Shown one piece after another: positions 7,858-14,447 of a stretch of 45,824 nt of DNA (the stretch's first letter is position 1; the number at the start of each line of letters is the position of its first letter). The DNA is taken from positions 1-45,824 of the forward strand of contig CAZAED010000004.1 of assembly GCA_964484145.1 (NCBI GenBank), written 5' to 3'. The DNA comes from JAEUSF01 sp964484145 (GTDB lineage Bacteria > Patescibacteriota > Doudnabacteria > UBA920). The notes beneath the pieces were generated by a model that was given only the letters and a program-made list of their open reading frames with translations, was not told the DNA's origin and searched no databases. The position numbers and the translations under genes were made by a program.

Positions 7858-8823
7858 ATGAAAAACATTGTAATAATTGGCGGGGGGACTGGGACGTTTA
7901 CTTTGCTTAATGGCTTACGTAAATTTCCTACAAATAATTCGGTAATAGTGTCTTCGGCAGATGACGGTGGCAGCACCGGAAAACTAAGAAGTTCTTTAGG
8001 CATTTTTCCGCCCGGGGACTTACGGCAGTGCCTAGTTGGGCTTTCTTATACCGAGGAACATTTAAAAGAATTGTTTAATTACCGTTTTGAAAAGGGTGAT
8101 TTGGCCGGTCATACAGCAGGTAACATTATTTTAGCTGCTTTAGAAAAAATTATGGGCGGAGTAGAACCGGCGGTAAGTTTAGCGGGTAAGCTTTTAAATG
8201 TACGCGGAGCTGTTTTGCCGGTAACATTAAAGCCAACTTTACTTACAGCGGTTTTAAACAATGGAAAAAAGTTAGTTGGGGAACATAATATAGACCAGCC
8301 GAGAAGAGATTTCAGATTTAAGATTTCAGATTTAAGATTGAGCCCGAATCAAAAAGCAAACCCTAAAGCATTAGCAGCTTTAAAGGCGGCAGACGTAATA
8401 GTTTTGGGCCCCGGGGATTTGTACACCAGTATACTGCCTAATTTATTGGTAAAAGGCGTAAAAGAAGCAATGGACGCAAGCAAAGCTAAAAAAGTTTTAG
8501 TTACAGCGCTTATGACAAAACCGGGGCAGACAGACGGGTTTGATGCAGAAACTTTTGTAGAGGTTACAAACCAGTACTTGGGCAAGAAAAAGTTAGACGC
8601 AGTAATAGTTAACACTAAAAAGCCGGACGCTAAAGCGTTGTCTTTATACAAAAAAACCGGTGCCGAATTTGTTAAGCCAGTAGAAAGCATTGAAAAAACT
8701 GAAGTCTTATCTGCTGAATTAATATCTAATCAGATACACAAAAAATCTGCTGCCGACAAATTACATAGAAGTATTCTACGGCATGATAGCGATAAACTCG
8801 CGCAAATAATTTACGAATTATGA
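7858..8823 (+). CDS. yvcK: YvcK/CofD-family gluconeogenesis factor
   Basis: 321 aa, about the usual size. YvcK proteins bind UDP-sugars (UDP-GlcNAc in Bacillus) and are needed for growth on gluconeogenic carbon and for cell-wall homeostasis. Seen: the N-terminal Rossmann-like VIIGGGTGTFTLLNGL, SADDGGSTGKLR, PPGDLRQCL and a later LGPGDLYTSILPNL motif. Residues about 147-163 (8296-8346), DFRFKISDLRLS and its flanks, are encoded by an ATTTCAGATTTAAGATT repeat and break an otherwise ordinary family alignment. Neighbours glmS and a GlmU-type enzyme fit a UDP-GlcNAc theme. Confidence 0.9.
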   Translation: MKNIVIIGGGTGTFTLLNGLRKFPTNNSVIVSSADDGGSTGKLRSSLGIFPPGDLRQCLVGLSYTEEHLKELFNYRFEKGDLAGHTAGNIILAALEKIMGGVEPAVSLAGKLLNVRGAVLPVTLKPTLLTAVLNNGKKLVGEHNIDQPRRDFRFKISDLRLSPNQKANPKALAALKAADVIVLGPGDLYTSILPNLLVKGVKEAMDASKAKKVLVTALMTKPGQTDGFDAETFVEVTNQYLGKKKLDAVIVNTKKPDAKALSLYKKTGAEFVKPVESIEKTEVLSAELISNQIHKKSAADKLHRSILRHDSDKLAQIIYEL

Positions 8824-8824
8824 T

Positions 8825-8849
8825 GTCGCCTGCCTGCGGTAGGCAGGGA
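8825..8849. repeat. CCTGCCTGC palindrome providing a Shine-Dalgarno
   Basis: GCCTGCCTGCGGTAGGCAGG palindrome; its right arm ends GGCAGGGAG, which is the only ribosome-binding-like sequence before the ATG at 8860. Related copies lie at about 2163-2183 and 35599-35622. Confidence 0.65.
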
Positions 8850-8859
8850 GTTGAAAATT

Positions 8860-9192
8860 ATGAATAAGATACAAAAAAAAGCAATCGCATCTAAAGGGGT
8901 AAAATTTGAAATAAAAGACGGCAAGAAAGTTGTTGGCCGGGCGTTTTTGTATTTGCTCTATAATGGTTTGCACAAAGAGCCATTTGGCCTTTTAGAGGAC
9001 GTATTTGTAGACGAAAGCTTAAGGGGGCAGGGTTTTGGTACAAAGCTTATTGAAGCTGTTATTAAAGAGGCAAAAAAAAGAAAGTGTTATAAGCTTATAG
9101 CTACAAGCAGACACAGCAAACCTGAATTAGTAAAATACTATGCGCGTTTTGGGCTTAAAGTTTGGGGGGTAGAGTACAGGCTAGACTTCTAA
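8860..9192 (+). CDS. GNAT-family N-acetyltransferase
   Basis: 110 aa from ATG 8860, with GGGAG at 8846-8850 as a good ribosome site; a TTG at 8851 in the same frame is less likely. The acetyl-CoA binding signature is visible as VDESLRGQGFGTKLIEAVI (Q/RxxGxG/A), preceded by the GLLEDVFVD strand. It ends with YARFGLKVWGVEYRL, typical of small GNATs. The substrate cannot be told. It sits between yvcK and a GlmU-type uridylyltransferase, but nothing in it marks it as the GlmU acetyltransferase, which is a different fold. Confidence 0.8.
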   Translation: MNKIQKKAIASKGVKFEIKDGKKVVGRAFLYLLYNGLHKEPFGLLEDVFVDESLRGQGFGTKLIEAVIKEAKKRKCYKLIATSRHSKPELVKYYARFGLKVWGVEYRLDF

Positions 9193-9193
9193 C

Positions 9194-9292
9194 TTCTACT
9201 AAATACTAAAATTACGAAATACTAAAGCGCTTCTACTGCGTTTTATGATTGTATGCAGGTTTAGTATTTAGTTCCTTTCGTATTTAGTAGAA
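9194..9292. repeat. Intergenic inverted repeat, TACTAAATAC family
   Basis: Arms TTCTACTAAATAC (9194-9206) and GTATTTAGTAGAA (9280-9292), with inner AAATACTAAA / TTTAGTATTT copies. It ends 4 nt before the ATG at 9297, so it also forms the translation start region. Confidence 0.78.
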
Positions 9293-9296
9293 ATCT

Positions 9297-10031
9297 ATGA
9301 CTAATCAAACAGTGATTTTAGCAGCAGGCAAGGGCACAAGAATGGGTGGTAACATACCTAAGGTTTTGGTAATGCTAAAACAAAAACCTTTAATTTTATA
9401 TTTACTACACGAACTCGAAAAGATAACGCAGCTCATAAAGCCCGTGGTTGTTGTGGGTTATGAGTCGGAAAAAGTTCAGGGCGTGCTGGGCAATGGCTAC
9501 ACTTACGCTTTTCAAAACAAACAACAGGGCACGGCTCAGGCAGTAATGGCAGCTAAGAATTTTATTAAGGCTGAGAATTTTTTAGTACTCTATGGTGATA
9601 TGCCATTTATAAAAGCAGAAAGTATAAGAGCGCTTATGAAAGCGCACAGAGAAAACAACGCCAATATTTCTATGTTAACTGCAGTTTCGCCGAATTTTGA
9701 GGGGATGTATAAATCTCTTTTGTCGTACGGGAGAATAGTTAGGGGTTCGGAAAATAATATAACTAAAGTTGTTGAATATAAAGATGCAAGCGAAGAACAA
9801 AAAAATATAAAGGAAATAAACCCCGGCATATATATGTTTAATACCAGATGGTTTTTTGCACATGCTGGTAAAATTGGCAACCAAAACGCCCAGAACGAAT
9901 ACTATTTAACCGACATTGTAGAAGTGGCAATAGAGCACGGCGAACATGTAAATAATTTACAAGTAGACGCCAAAGAGGTTATAGGTATAAATAGTAGGGA
10001 AGATTTGGAATTAGCCGAAAAGTTAGTTTAA
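9297..10031 (+). CDS. GlmU-type N-acetylglucosamine-1-phosphate uridylyltransferase, single domain
   Basis: 244 aa. It matches the N-terminal half of GlmU: LAAGKGTRM (nucleotide-binding signature), the PKVL motif, QQGTAQAV, LYGDMPFI, YGRIV, VVEYKDA, EINPGIYMF, NAQNEYYLTD and GINSR. The usual C-terminal left-handed beta-helix acetyltransferase domain is absent and the ORF ends at the domain border. It should make UDP-GlcNAc from GlcNAc-1-P and UTP. With glmS upstream it supplies the amino-sugar route; the acetyltransferase step must be encoded elsewhere. UDP-sugar specificity is inferred from the close match to GlmU motifs. Confidence 0.86.
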   Translation: MTNQTVILAAGKGTRMGGNIPKVLVMLKQKPLILYLLHELEKITQLIKPVVVVGYESEKVQGVLGNGYTYAFQNKQQGTAQAVMAAKNFIKAENFLVLYGDMPFIKAESIRALMKAHRENNANISMLTAVSPNFEGMYKSLLSYGRIVRGSENNITKVVEYKDASEEQKNIKEINPGIYMFNTRWFFAHAGKIGNQNAQNEYYLTDIVEVAIEHGEHVNNLQVDAKEVIGINSREDLELAEKLV

Positions 10032-10045
10032 AAAATGACTTGCAA

Positions 10046-10063
10046 AAATGACGGCCGTCATTT
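10046..10063. promoter_or_regulatory. Palindromic operator candidate before the PaaX-like gene
   Basis: AAATGACGGCCGTCATTT, a perfect 18-bp palindrome 13 nt before the ATG at 10077. The same core recurs right after the gene (10591-10626), suggesting autoregulation. Confidence 0.65.
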
Positions 10064-10076
10064 ATAGTAGTCATGT

Positions 10077-10601
10077 ATGCCAAACAAGTACGGAACATTA
10101 ATGGGGAGTTTACTCGAAGCCATAGGAGAGGCTACGGGTTTTTTTGAATGGCCCCCGCCCCAAACTGTGGCTTGGGCTTGGAAGCAGCATAGAAATAAAA
10201 GAGCATTACGCAACGCGGTTTATAATTTAAAGCGTAAAGGCTTGTTAAAAATTGTAAACAAGCAGGGTAAAAAGTTTTTGGAACTTACAGCTAAAGGAGA
10301 AATAGAAAAATTAATGTCACTTGCAAGTATTGAACGCCCGACTAAGTGGGATGGTCAATGGCGAATAATGATTTTTGATATTCCGGAAAGCTCGAGAGAA
10401 AAAAGAAATTTGCTTAGAAGCTTATTAAAACGAAACGGCTTTTATAAACTTCAGGCGAGTGTTTTTATTAGCCCGTATCCTTTGAACAAAGAAGCAATCG
10501 CCTACTTAAGGGAAACACGGCTATATGAATTTATTCGTATTATTAGAGCAAACGCAATAGATGACGACAAGGATTTAAGAAAAAAATTCAGTCTTATATA
10601 A
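10077..10601 (+). CDS. PaaX-like transcriptional repressor
   Basis: 174 aa. The N-terminal half is a winged helix-turn-helix (NAVYNLKRKGLLKIVNKQGK, about 42-62, is the wing region). The C-terminal half begins WRIMIFDIPE and contains LRSLLKRNGFYKLQASVFI, the ferredoxin-like Cas2-related fold known from PaaX regulators. The protein is shorter than PaaX (~300 aa). PaaX itself controls phenylacetate catabolism, but no such genes are here, so only the regulator class is claimed. Flanking identical palindromes (TGACGGCCGTCA) make autoregulation likely. A hairpin terminator follows at 10674-10700. Confidence 0.75.
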   Translation: MPNKYGTLMGSLLEAIGEATGFFEWPPPQTVAWAWKQHRNKRALRNAVYNLKRKGLLKIVNKQGKKFLELTAKGEIEKLMSLASIERPTKWDGQWRIMIFDIPESSREKRNLLRSLLKRNGFYKLQASVFISPYPLNKEAIAYLRETRLYEFIRIIRANAIDDDKDLRKKFSLI

Positions 10602-10626
10602 ATGACGGCCGTCATTTATATAAGAC
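10591..10626. repeat. Perfect 36-bp palindrome at the end of the PaaX-like gene
   Basis: The left half GTCTTATATAAATGACGG is mirrored exactly by CCGTCATTTATATAAGAC. It overlaps the stop codon (10599-10601). Its centre TGACGGCCGTCA equals the upstream operator candidate. Confidence 0.8.
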
Positions 10627-10673
10627 ATTGAGTGTTTTGAATATTTAAATAAAAGGGGATATCATACCTTTTG

Positions 10674-10700
10674 ACCGCTAGAGTAAGCGGTTTTTTGTTT
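10674..10700 (+). terminator. Rho-independent terminator after the PaaX-like gene
   Basis: ACCGCT (10674-10679) pairs with AGCGGT (10686-10691) over a 6-nt loop, followed by a T-rich tract. Confidence 0.75.
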
Positions 10701-10701
10701 G

Positions 10702-10731
10702 TTGACGTATTAAAGTATGATATTGTATGAT
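10702..10731 (+). promoter_or_regulatory. Promoter of the aminotransferase leader
   Basis: TTGACG (10702-10707), an 18-bp spacer and TATGAT (10726-10731). The -10 lies inside the GTATGATA palindrome at 10725-10741. Confidence 0.75.
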
Positions 10732-10741
10732 AGTATCATAC
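10715..10741. promoter_or_regulatory. Operator candidate: GTATGATA-N-TATCATAC plus an extra half-site
   Basis: A 17-bp palindrome (10725-10741) covers the -10 box. Another GTATGATA at 10715-10722 is exactly 10 bp (one helical turn) upstream, the spacing often used by ribbon-helix-helix repressors. A further TATCATAC is at 10660-10667. Sister sites lie at 12259-12275 and 20417-20439. Confidence 0.65.
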
Positions 10742-10744
10742 GAG

Positions 10745-10987
10745 GGTAGATGAGGGAGCCTAAGGCTATGCACTTAGGCACCGCCATCTGCCTTAGTTTT
10801 TTAAGACAGAAGGTGTTCTTGGTTAGTGTATTGGGCGTTAATCTTTGCGAGGCAATTTGCGAGGGTGAAGAAATTTTTTCTCTCCCAAATTGCCTTGCCT
10901 TGGTTCTATCCCAAGACATCAAGGCAAGGACACCCTTTCAAATCTCAAACGGAGGGGTGATGCAAGTTCAGACAGAAAAGGTGTCTC
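10745..10987 (+). ncRNA. Structured 5' leader with two exclusive folds (candidate cis-regulatory RNA)
   Basis: Hairpin I: GGTAGATG (10745-10752) with CATCTGCC (10785-10792), enclosing GCCTAAG/CTTAGGC (10758-10779). A long helix pairs AAGGTGTTCTTG (10810-10821) with CAAGGACACCCTT (10925-10937) and encloses a hairpin built on GGCAATTT/AAATTGCC (10851-10894). Alternative: GACACCCTTTC (10929-10939) can instead pair with GAAAAGGTGTC (10975-10985), which is the ribosome-binding stretch of the aminotransferase gene. The two pairings compete for the same bases. No known riboswitch class was recognised. Confidence 0.55.
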
Positions 10988-10998
10988 ATGTTAGTTAA
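10960..10998 (+). CDS. Short leader peptide ORF, translationally coupled
   Basis: 12-codon ORF MQVQTEKVSHVS with the strongest Shine-Dalgarno of the region (GGAGGGG, 10951-10957). Its stop at 10996-10998 overlaps the aminotransferase start (10988), so ribosomes finishing it could start the next gene and disrupt helix 10975-10985. Not a proven protein. Confidence 0.45.
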   Translation: MQVQTEKVSHVS

Positions 10999-12175
10999 TT
11001 TCAGCGCTCAAGCGCAGAAACTCGCTCCGGTATCCTACGCTTCGCTTGTGCGTGCAAAGGCGAATGCGAAACGCAAGTTCGGAAATAAGGTCATTCACTT
11101 GACCATTGGGGCACCTGACCGTCCCAGCCCACGTCCTATTCGCAAGAAGCTTGCGAAGTCCGTCATGGACTACCGCAAGTGGCTTTATCCGCTCCCTGCG
11201 TCAGGTTCGGCTCGCCTGCTAAGACGAGCATATGATTATTTGTGGCGAAACGACCGGGTTACGGTCGATCCGGATACTGAAATTGTGGCTACGAGTGGCT
11301 CTCGTATCGGGCTCATTTCTTTGATGCTTGCGCTGAAAGGTCCTGCACTTCTGCCCAACTGGGGCTACGGTGCGTACAGGACTGGTTGCATTCTGGGAAA
11401 GGTGCCCTACACCTTTTACGAATGCGATTTCGGTGTCGACCAGTTTGAAGCAATTAAAACGTCCTACGAAAAGGCAAAGCGAAAGCCCAAGTTCGTTGTG
11501 GTTTGTTCGCCGGGTAACCCTATTGGAAACGTCAACGACGCAGAGTTCTTTCGCGGTTTAATAGCCTGGGCGAAAGAAAACAACGTCGTGGTGATTTCCG
11601 ATGAGGCGTACCGTCGCACTGTCTTTGACGGAATTAAGGCTCCCGGATTGCTTGAGTTTCCGGGTGGCAAGGAAGTCGGGGTCGCTGTGTTCACGCTTTC
11701 TAAGACCGTTCATATGGCAGGCGGTCGTGTCGCTTTTGTTGCTGGTAACAGCGACGTCTGCGATGCGCTTAAGCGTGTCTATACCCCTCTCTCCTATGGC
11801 ATATTCGATGCCATGCAAGATGCGGCAGTGGTCGCGCTTGGTGCCGAGTACGATGACTACCCGGTTCGCACGGCTGCTGAGTATCAGAAGCGTCGCGATC
11901 TAATCTGCGACATTTTTGATGTTTACGGTCTGGAGTACTGGAAACCACAGGGCGGAATGTTTGTATTGCTCAAGATCCCCAAAAAACTCCAGAAGCTCGG
12001 ATCGATTGAAGTTGTTGCGCGTATGCTTGAGGCTGTTGGGGTCGAAGTCACGCCAGGTGAGTTTTTCGGTCCGAAAGGCAGAAAGTTCTTGCGGGTTGCG
12101 TTGGTTCAGCCTGAAAAGGTTATCCGACCAGCCTGTCACAAGATCGGATCTTTCCTCCAGGCTGAAGCTGCTTAG
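10988..12175 (+). CDS. Class I/II PLP-dependent aminotransferase (GC-richer gene)
   Basis: 395 aa, fold type I. Seen: TIGAPDRPSPRP near the N-terminus, SPGNPIGN (Asn that contacts PLP), ISDEAYRR (Asp and Tyr), the PLP lysine in TLSKTVHMAGGRVAF, and the carboxylate-binding Arg in FLRVALVQPE. It resembles aspartate/LL-diaminopimelate-type aminotransferases; the substrate cannot be assigned. Codon use is visibly unlike the neighbours: more G and C, Arg CGT/CGC, Leu CTC/CTG, few ATA and TTA codons. It has its own promoter, operator, structured leader and strong terminator, so it looks like a self-contained, possibly transferred unit. A start at 10988 rather than within the leader ORF is supported by the family N-terminus. 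Confidence 0.85.
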   Translation: MLVNFSAQAQKLAPVSYASLVRAKANAKRKFGNKVIHLTIGAPDRPSPRPIRKKLAKSVMDYRKWLYPLPASGSARLLRRAYDYLWRNDRVTVDPDTEIVATSGSRIGLISLMLALKGPALLPNWGYGAYRTGCILGKVPYTFYECDFGVDQFEAIKTSYEKAKRKPKFVVVCSPGNPIGNVNDAEFFRGLIAWAKENNVVVISDEAYRRTVFDGIKAPGLLEFPGGKEVGVAVFTLSKTVHMAGGRVAFVAGNSDVCDALKRVYTPLSYGIFDAMQDAAVVALGAEYDDYPVRTAAEYQKRRDLICDIFDVYGLEYWKPQGGMFVLLKIPKKLQKLGSIEVVARMLEAVGVEVTPGEFFGPKGRKFLRVALVQPEKVIRPACHKIGSFLQAEAA

Positions 12176-12198
12176 TCAGTTCACTGAACAATCACGGC

Positions 12199-12240
12199 GG
12201 GCGGCAGACGGGTATTCATACCTGTTTGCCGCCCAAATTT
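12199..12240 (+). terminator. Strong terminator after the aminotransferase gene
   Basis: A 16-bp stem GGGCGGCAGACGGGTA / TACCTGTTTGCCGCCC (12199-12234) has a 4-nt loop and is followed by AT-rich sequence. Confidence 0.8.
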
Positions 12241-12258
12241 CTTTAAATTTTTTTAAAT

Positions 12259-12275
12259 GTATGATAATATCATAC
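12259..12275. promoter_or_regulatory. Operator candidate GTATGATA-A-TATCATAC before the RHH-nucleotidyltransferase gene
   Basis: Same palindrome as at 10725-10741 with a 1-nt spacer, 79 bp before the ATG at 12355. It is consistent with autoregulation by the fusion protein; this is inference. Confidence 0.6.
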
Positions 12276-12317
12276 TATACAAACTTACAATTTTATTTTA
12301 TCTTCATCGGCAAAAAG

Positions 12318-12347
12318 CTGGATCCCGGCTCGGAGGCCGGGATGACA
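12318..12347. repeat. REP-like palindrome, CTGGATCCCGG family
   Basis: CTGGATCCCGGCTCGGAGG followed by CCGGGATGACA. It is a single half-unit ending 7 nt before the next ATG. Related copies: 5149-5229, 18059-18187, 29033-29070 and about 27687-27710. Confidence 0.85.
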
Positions 12348-12354
12348 CAACAAA

Positions 12355-13191
12355 ATGAGCAGAGAAAGACTTACAATTACATTACAGGAAGACGTGCTAG
12401 AAGCTTTAGACGCTACTATAGACGGACAAAGGCTTAGAAACAGAAGTCACGCTATAGAGTACTATTTGTCCAAAGCTTTGGGGAAAAAAGCTTTAAAGGT
12501 TTTAATATTGGCCGGAGGAAAACCGGTTTATTTTGAAAGTGAAAAAAAGAGTTTGCCAAAAGCTATGGTTAAAATAGCAGGCAAACCGCTTTTAGAACAC
12601 ACTTTGCTTAAACTTAAGAACGCAAAATTTAGTGAAGTTATAATTTCTATTGCCGAAGGCGGCGAGGGTATAAAAGAATATTTTGGCGACGGACATAATT
12701 TTGGTTTGCATATTAGCTACTTAAAACAAACCAGCAAAATTCAAGGCACAGCACAGGCTCTGGTTCAGGCAAAGGAAGTTTTAGGCAGCGGTAATTTTTT
12801 ACTACTTTACGGCGATGTACTTTCCGACGTGGACTTAACCGATATGATACAATTTCATAGCCAAAACAAGCCTTCAGTTTGTACAATGGCTTTAACTTCC
12901 ACAGAAGCTGTAAATATGTGGGGCTTAGTTAAAATGCAGGGCAGTAGAGTCGTGGACTTTGAAGAAAAACCCGCAAATCCAAAAACCTTTTCAAGGTTAG
13001 TTAATGCCGGCATTTACTTAATGGAAAATGAAATTTTTAAATATATAACATCTAGTTCGGTTAAATTAGAGAGCGACGTTTTTCCCCGTTTGGCCGAAGA
13101 AGGAAAGCTTTACGGATATTTGCACGAGGGTATGTGGTTGGATGTAAGTAATAGCGCAGCGTATAAGCAAGCAGTAAATAAATTTAAATGA
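12355..13191 (+). CDS. Ribbon-helix-helix / nucleotidyltransferase-fold fusion protein (candidate ligand-sensing regulator)
   Basis: 278 aa. Residues 1-43 form a CopG/MetJ-like ribbon-helix-helix: strand RERLTITLQ, then two helices DVLEALDATI and SHAIEYYLSKAL with the RNRS turn. Residues 47-278 have the sugar-phosphate nucleotidyltransferase fold: LILAGG, LPKAM, GKPLLEH, GTAQAL, LLYGDVL, FEEKP, NAGIYL and WLDV. The signature loop GxGTRL is replaced by GGKPVYFESEKKSLPK, so the catalytic Gly and Arg are missing. I infer that the domain binds a sugar nucleotide or sugar phosphate but may not turn over. An inactive enzyme or simply a divergent pyrophosphorylase remain possible. A GTATGATA palindrome lies upstream. 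Confidence 0.8.
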   Translation: MSRERLTITLQEDVLEALDATIDGQRLRNRSHAIEYYLSKALGKKALKVLILAGGKPVYFESEKKSLPKAMVKIAGKPLLEHTLLKLKNAKFSEVIISIAEGGEGIKEYFGDGHNFGLHISYLKQTSKIQGTAQALVQAKEVLGSGNFLLLYGDVLSDVDLTDMIQFHSQNKPSVCTMALTSTEAVNMWGLVKMQGSRVVDFEEKPANPKTFSRLVNAGIYLMENEIFKYITSSSVKLESDVFPRLAEEGKLYGYLHEGMWLDVSNSAAYKQAVNKFK

Positions 13192-13265
13192 TTTAAAAGA
13201 ATGACCAAGAATGACAAGATTTTTTGCATTTCTAATCATGTCATTCATTTAAATCTTGTTCAATT
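13192..13265. repeat. Intergenic AATGACAAGATT-type repeat
   Basis: AATGACCAAGAATGACAAGA on the left and TCATGTCATTCATTTAAATC on the right form a loose inverted repeat. The same words occur in kbl (6655-6690), at the gapdh 3' end (about 14317-14356) and at 36770-36850. Confidence 0.65.
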
Positions 13266-13301
13266 ATGTCAATAAAATTTTTTAAATAATTTATTTATTA
13301 T

Positions 13302-14336
13302 ATGGCGAACAATAAAACACCGAAAAAAATTAGAATTGCAGTTAACGGCCTTGGGAGGATTGGGAGGATATTTTTAAGACAGGCGTGGAATAATTCAAAG
13401 TTTGAAATTGTGGCTTTGCATTCACGTAGTGGTCTTGATATGTATGCTCATTTGCTTAAATATGACTCCACTTACGGTGTGTGGGACAAAGAAGTCAGCG
13501 TAAAGGGTAATAATCTTATAATTGAAGGCAAAACTTTCCCGTTTGTAGATGGTGACGCGCTTCCTTGGAAAAAGTTAAATGTTGATTTAGTAGTAGATGC
13601 TACCGGCCGCTACACCAAAAAAGCCGCAGCAATGGAACATATACAAAATGGGGCAAAATATATGGTTTGCACAGCTCCAATGGACGATGCTGACGAAACT
13701 TTTGTATATAAAGCTAACCACGAAAAGTTTGACCCTAAAAACCACAAAATTATTTCTGCCGGCAGCTGCACCACAGTTTGCAGTACTTTAACTATAAAAG
13801 TTTTGGAAGAAAATTTTGGGGTAAAGCAGGCGTTTATAAATACAGTTCACGCGTTTACCGGCGACCAAATGCTTATAGACGGCTCACATAAAGACTTGCG
13901 TAGGGCAAGGGGCGCGACTCAAAGTATTATTCCAACTTCTAGCGGCGTTTCTAAAACCATAGCCGGACTGTATCCACACTTAAAAGGTAAAATTTCCGCA
14001 CTCTCGCTCCGGGTTCCGATACCCGACCCTTCGGTGGTGGTTTTAACCGTAGAAACATTAAAGCCAATTTCTCAAGACAAAATAAAAGCAGCCTTTGTTA
14101 AAGCTGCAAACGGAGAACTTAAAGGGAATTTGGTTGCCAGTACTTTGCCTTTAGTTTCCGTAGACTTTAAAGGTTCAACCGCAGGCGCGAGTATAGACCT
14201 GTACTCCAGTTCCGTGGTAAACGAAAATTTTGCCAATATTTTAGCATGGTACGACAACGAATGGGGGTATGTGGCGCAGACGGTAATGCTGCTTGAGTAC
14301 TTTTGCAAGAGAATTGGCACGAATGACAAGAATTAA
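13302..14336 (+). CDS. gap: Glyceraldehyde-3-phosphate dehydrogenase, type I
   Basis: 344 aa. It oxidises glyceraldehyde-3-phosphate to 1,3-bisphosphoglycerate. Seen: NGLGRIGR (NAD(P) fold), catalytic Cys156 in SAGSCTTVC, His183 in NTVHAFTGDQ, and YDNEWGY near the end. At the position that usually reads IND, with the Asp that binds the NAD ribose, this protein has ALHSRSG (about 38-44). Loss of that Asp with nearby Arg and Ser suggests use of NADP or relaxed cofactor choice. The last residues GTNDKN are encoded by an AATGACAAGAATTAAATGAA repeat that runs past the stop. A terminator follows at 14363-14393. Confidence 0.95.
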   Translation: MANNKTPKKIRIAVNGLGRIGRIFLRQAWNNSKFEIVALHSRSGLDMYAHLLKYDSTYGVWDKEVSVKGNNLIIEGKTFPFVDGDALPWKKLNVDLVVDATGRYTKKAAAMEHIQNGAKYMVCTAPMDDADETFVYKANHEKFDPKNHKIISAGSCTTVCSTLTIKVLEENFGVKQAFINTVHAFTGDQMLIDGSHKDLRRARGATQSIIPTSSGVSKTIAGLYPHLKGKISALSLRVPIPDPSVVVLTVETLKPISQDKIKAAFVKAANGELKGNLVASTLPLVSVDFKGSTAGASIDLYSSSVVNENFANILAWYDNEWGYVAQTVMLLEYFCKRIGTNDKN

Positions 14337-14362
14337 ATGAATGACAAGATTGATATGATTAA

Positions 14363-14393
14363 AAAATCCTTGCAGAGTGCAAGGATTTTTTTT
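14363..14393 (+). terminator. Terminator after gap
   Basis: AAAATCCTTGCA (14363-14374) pairs with TGCAAGGATTTT (14378-14389), followed by T residues. Confidence 0.85.
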
Positions 14394-14446
14394 GTAGTGT
14401 GCCGATTTATCAGCATCTACAGTTAGCCCATAAATGGGCACGCTAC
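14394..14446. repeat. GTAGCGTGCCGATTTATCGG-family palindrome
   Basis: GTAGTGTGCCGATTTATC at the left faces CCCATAAATGGGCACGCTAC at the right. The better-preserved copy is at 23164-23224. Confidence 0.7.
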
Positions 14447-14447
14447 A

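Noticed and set aside
10077..10626. Possible CRISPR/Cas2 locus
   Set aside because: The Cas2-like fold belongs to a PaaX-type regulator with a winged helix; no cas1, no repeat-spacer array.
10750..10998. 82-codon ORF in the aminotransferase leader
   Set aside because: It runs through strong hairpins without a start signal; only its last 13 codons have a ribosome site and are listed as a leader peptide.
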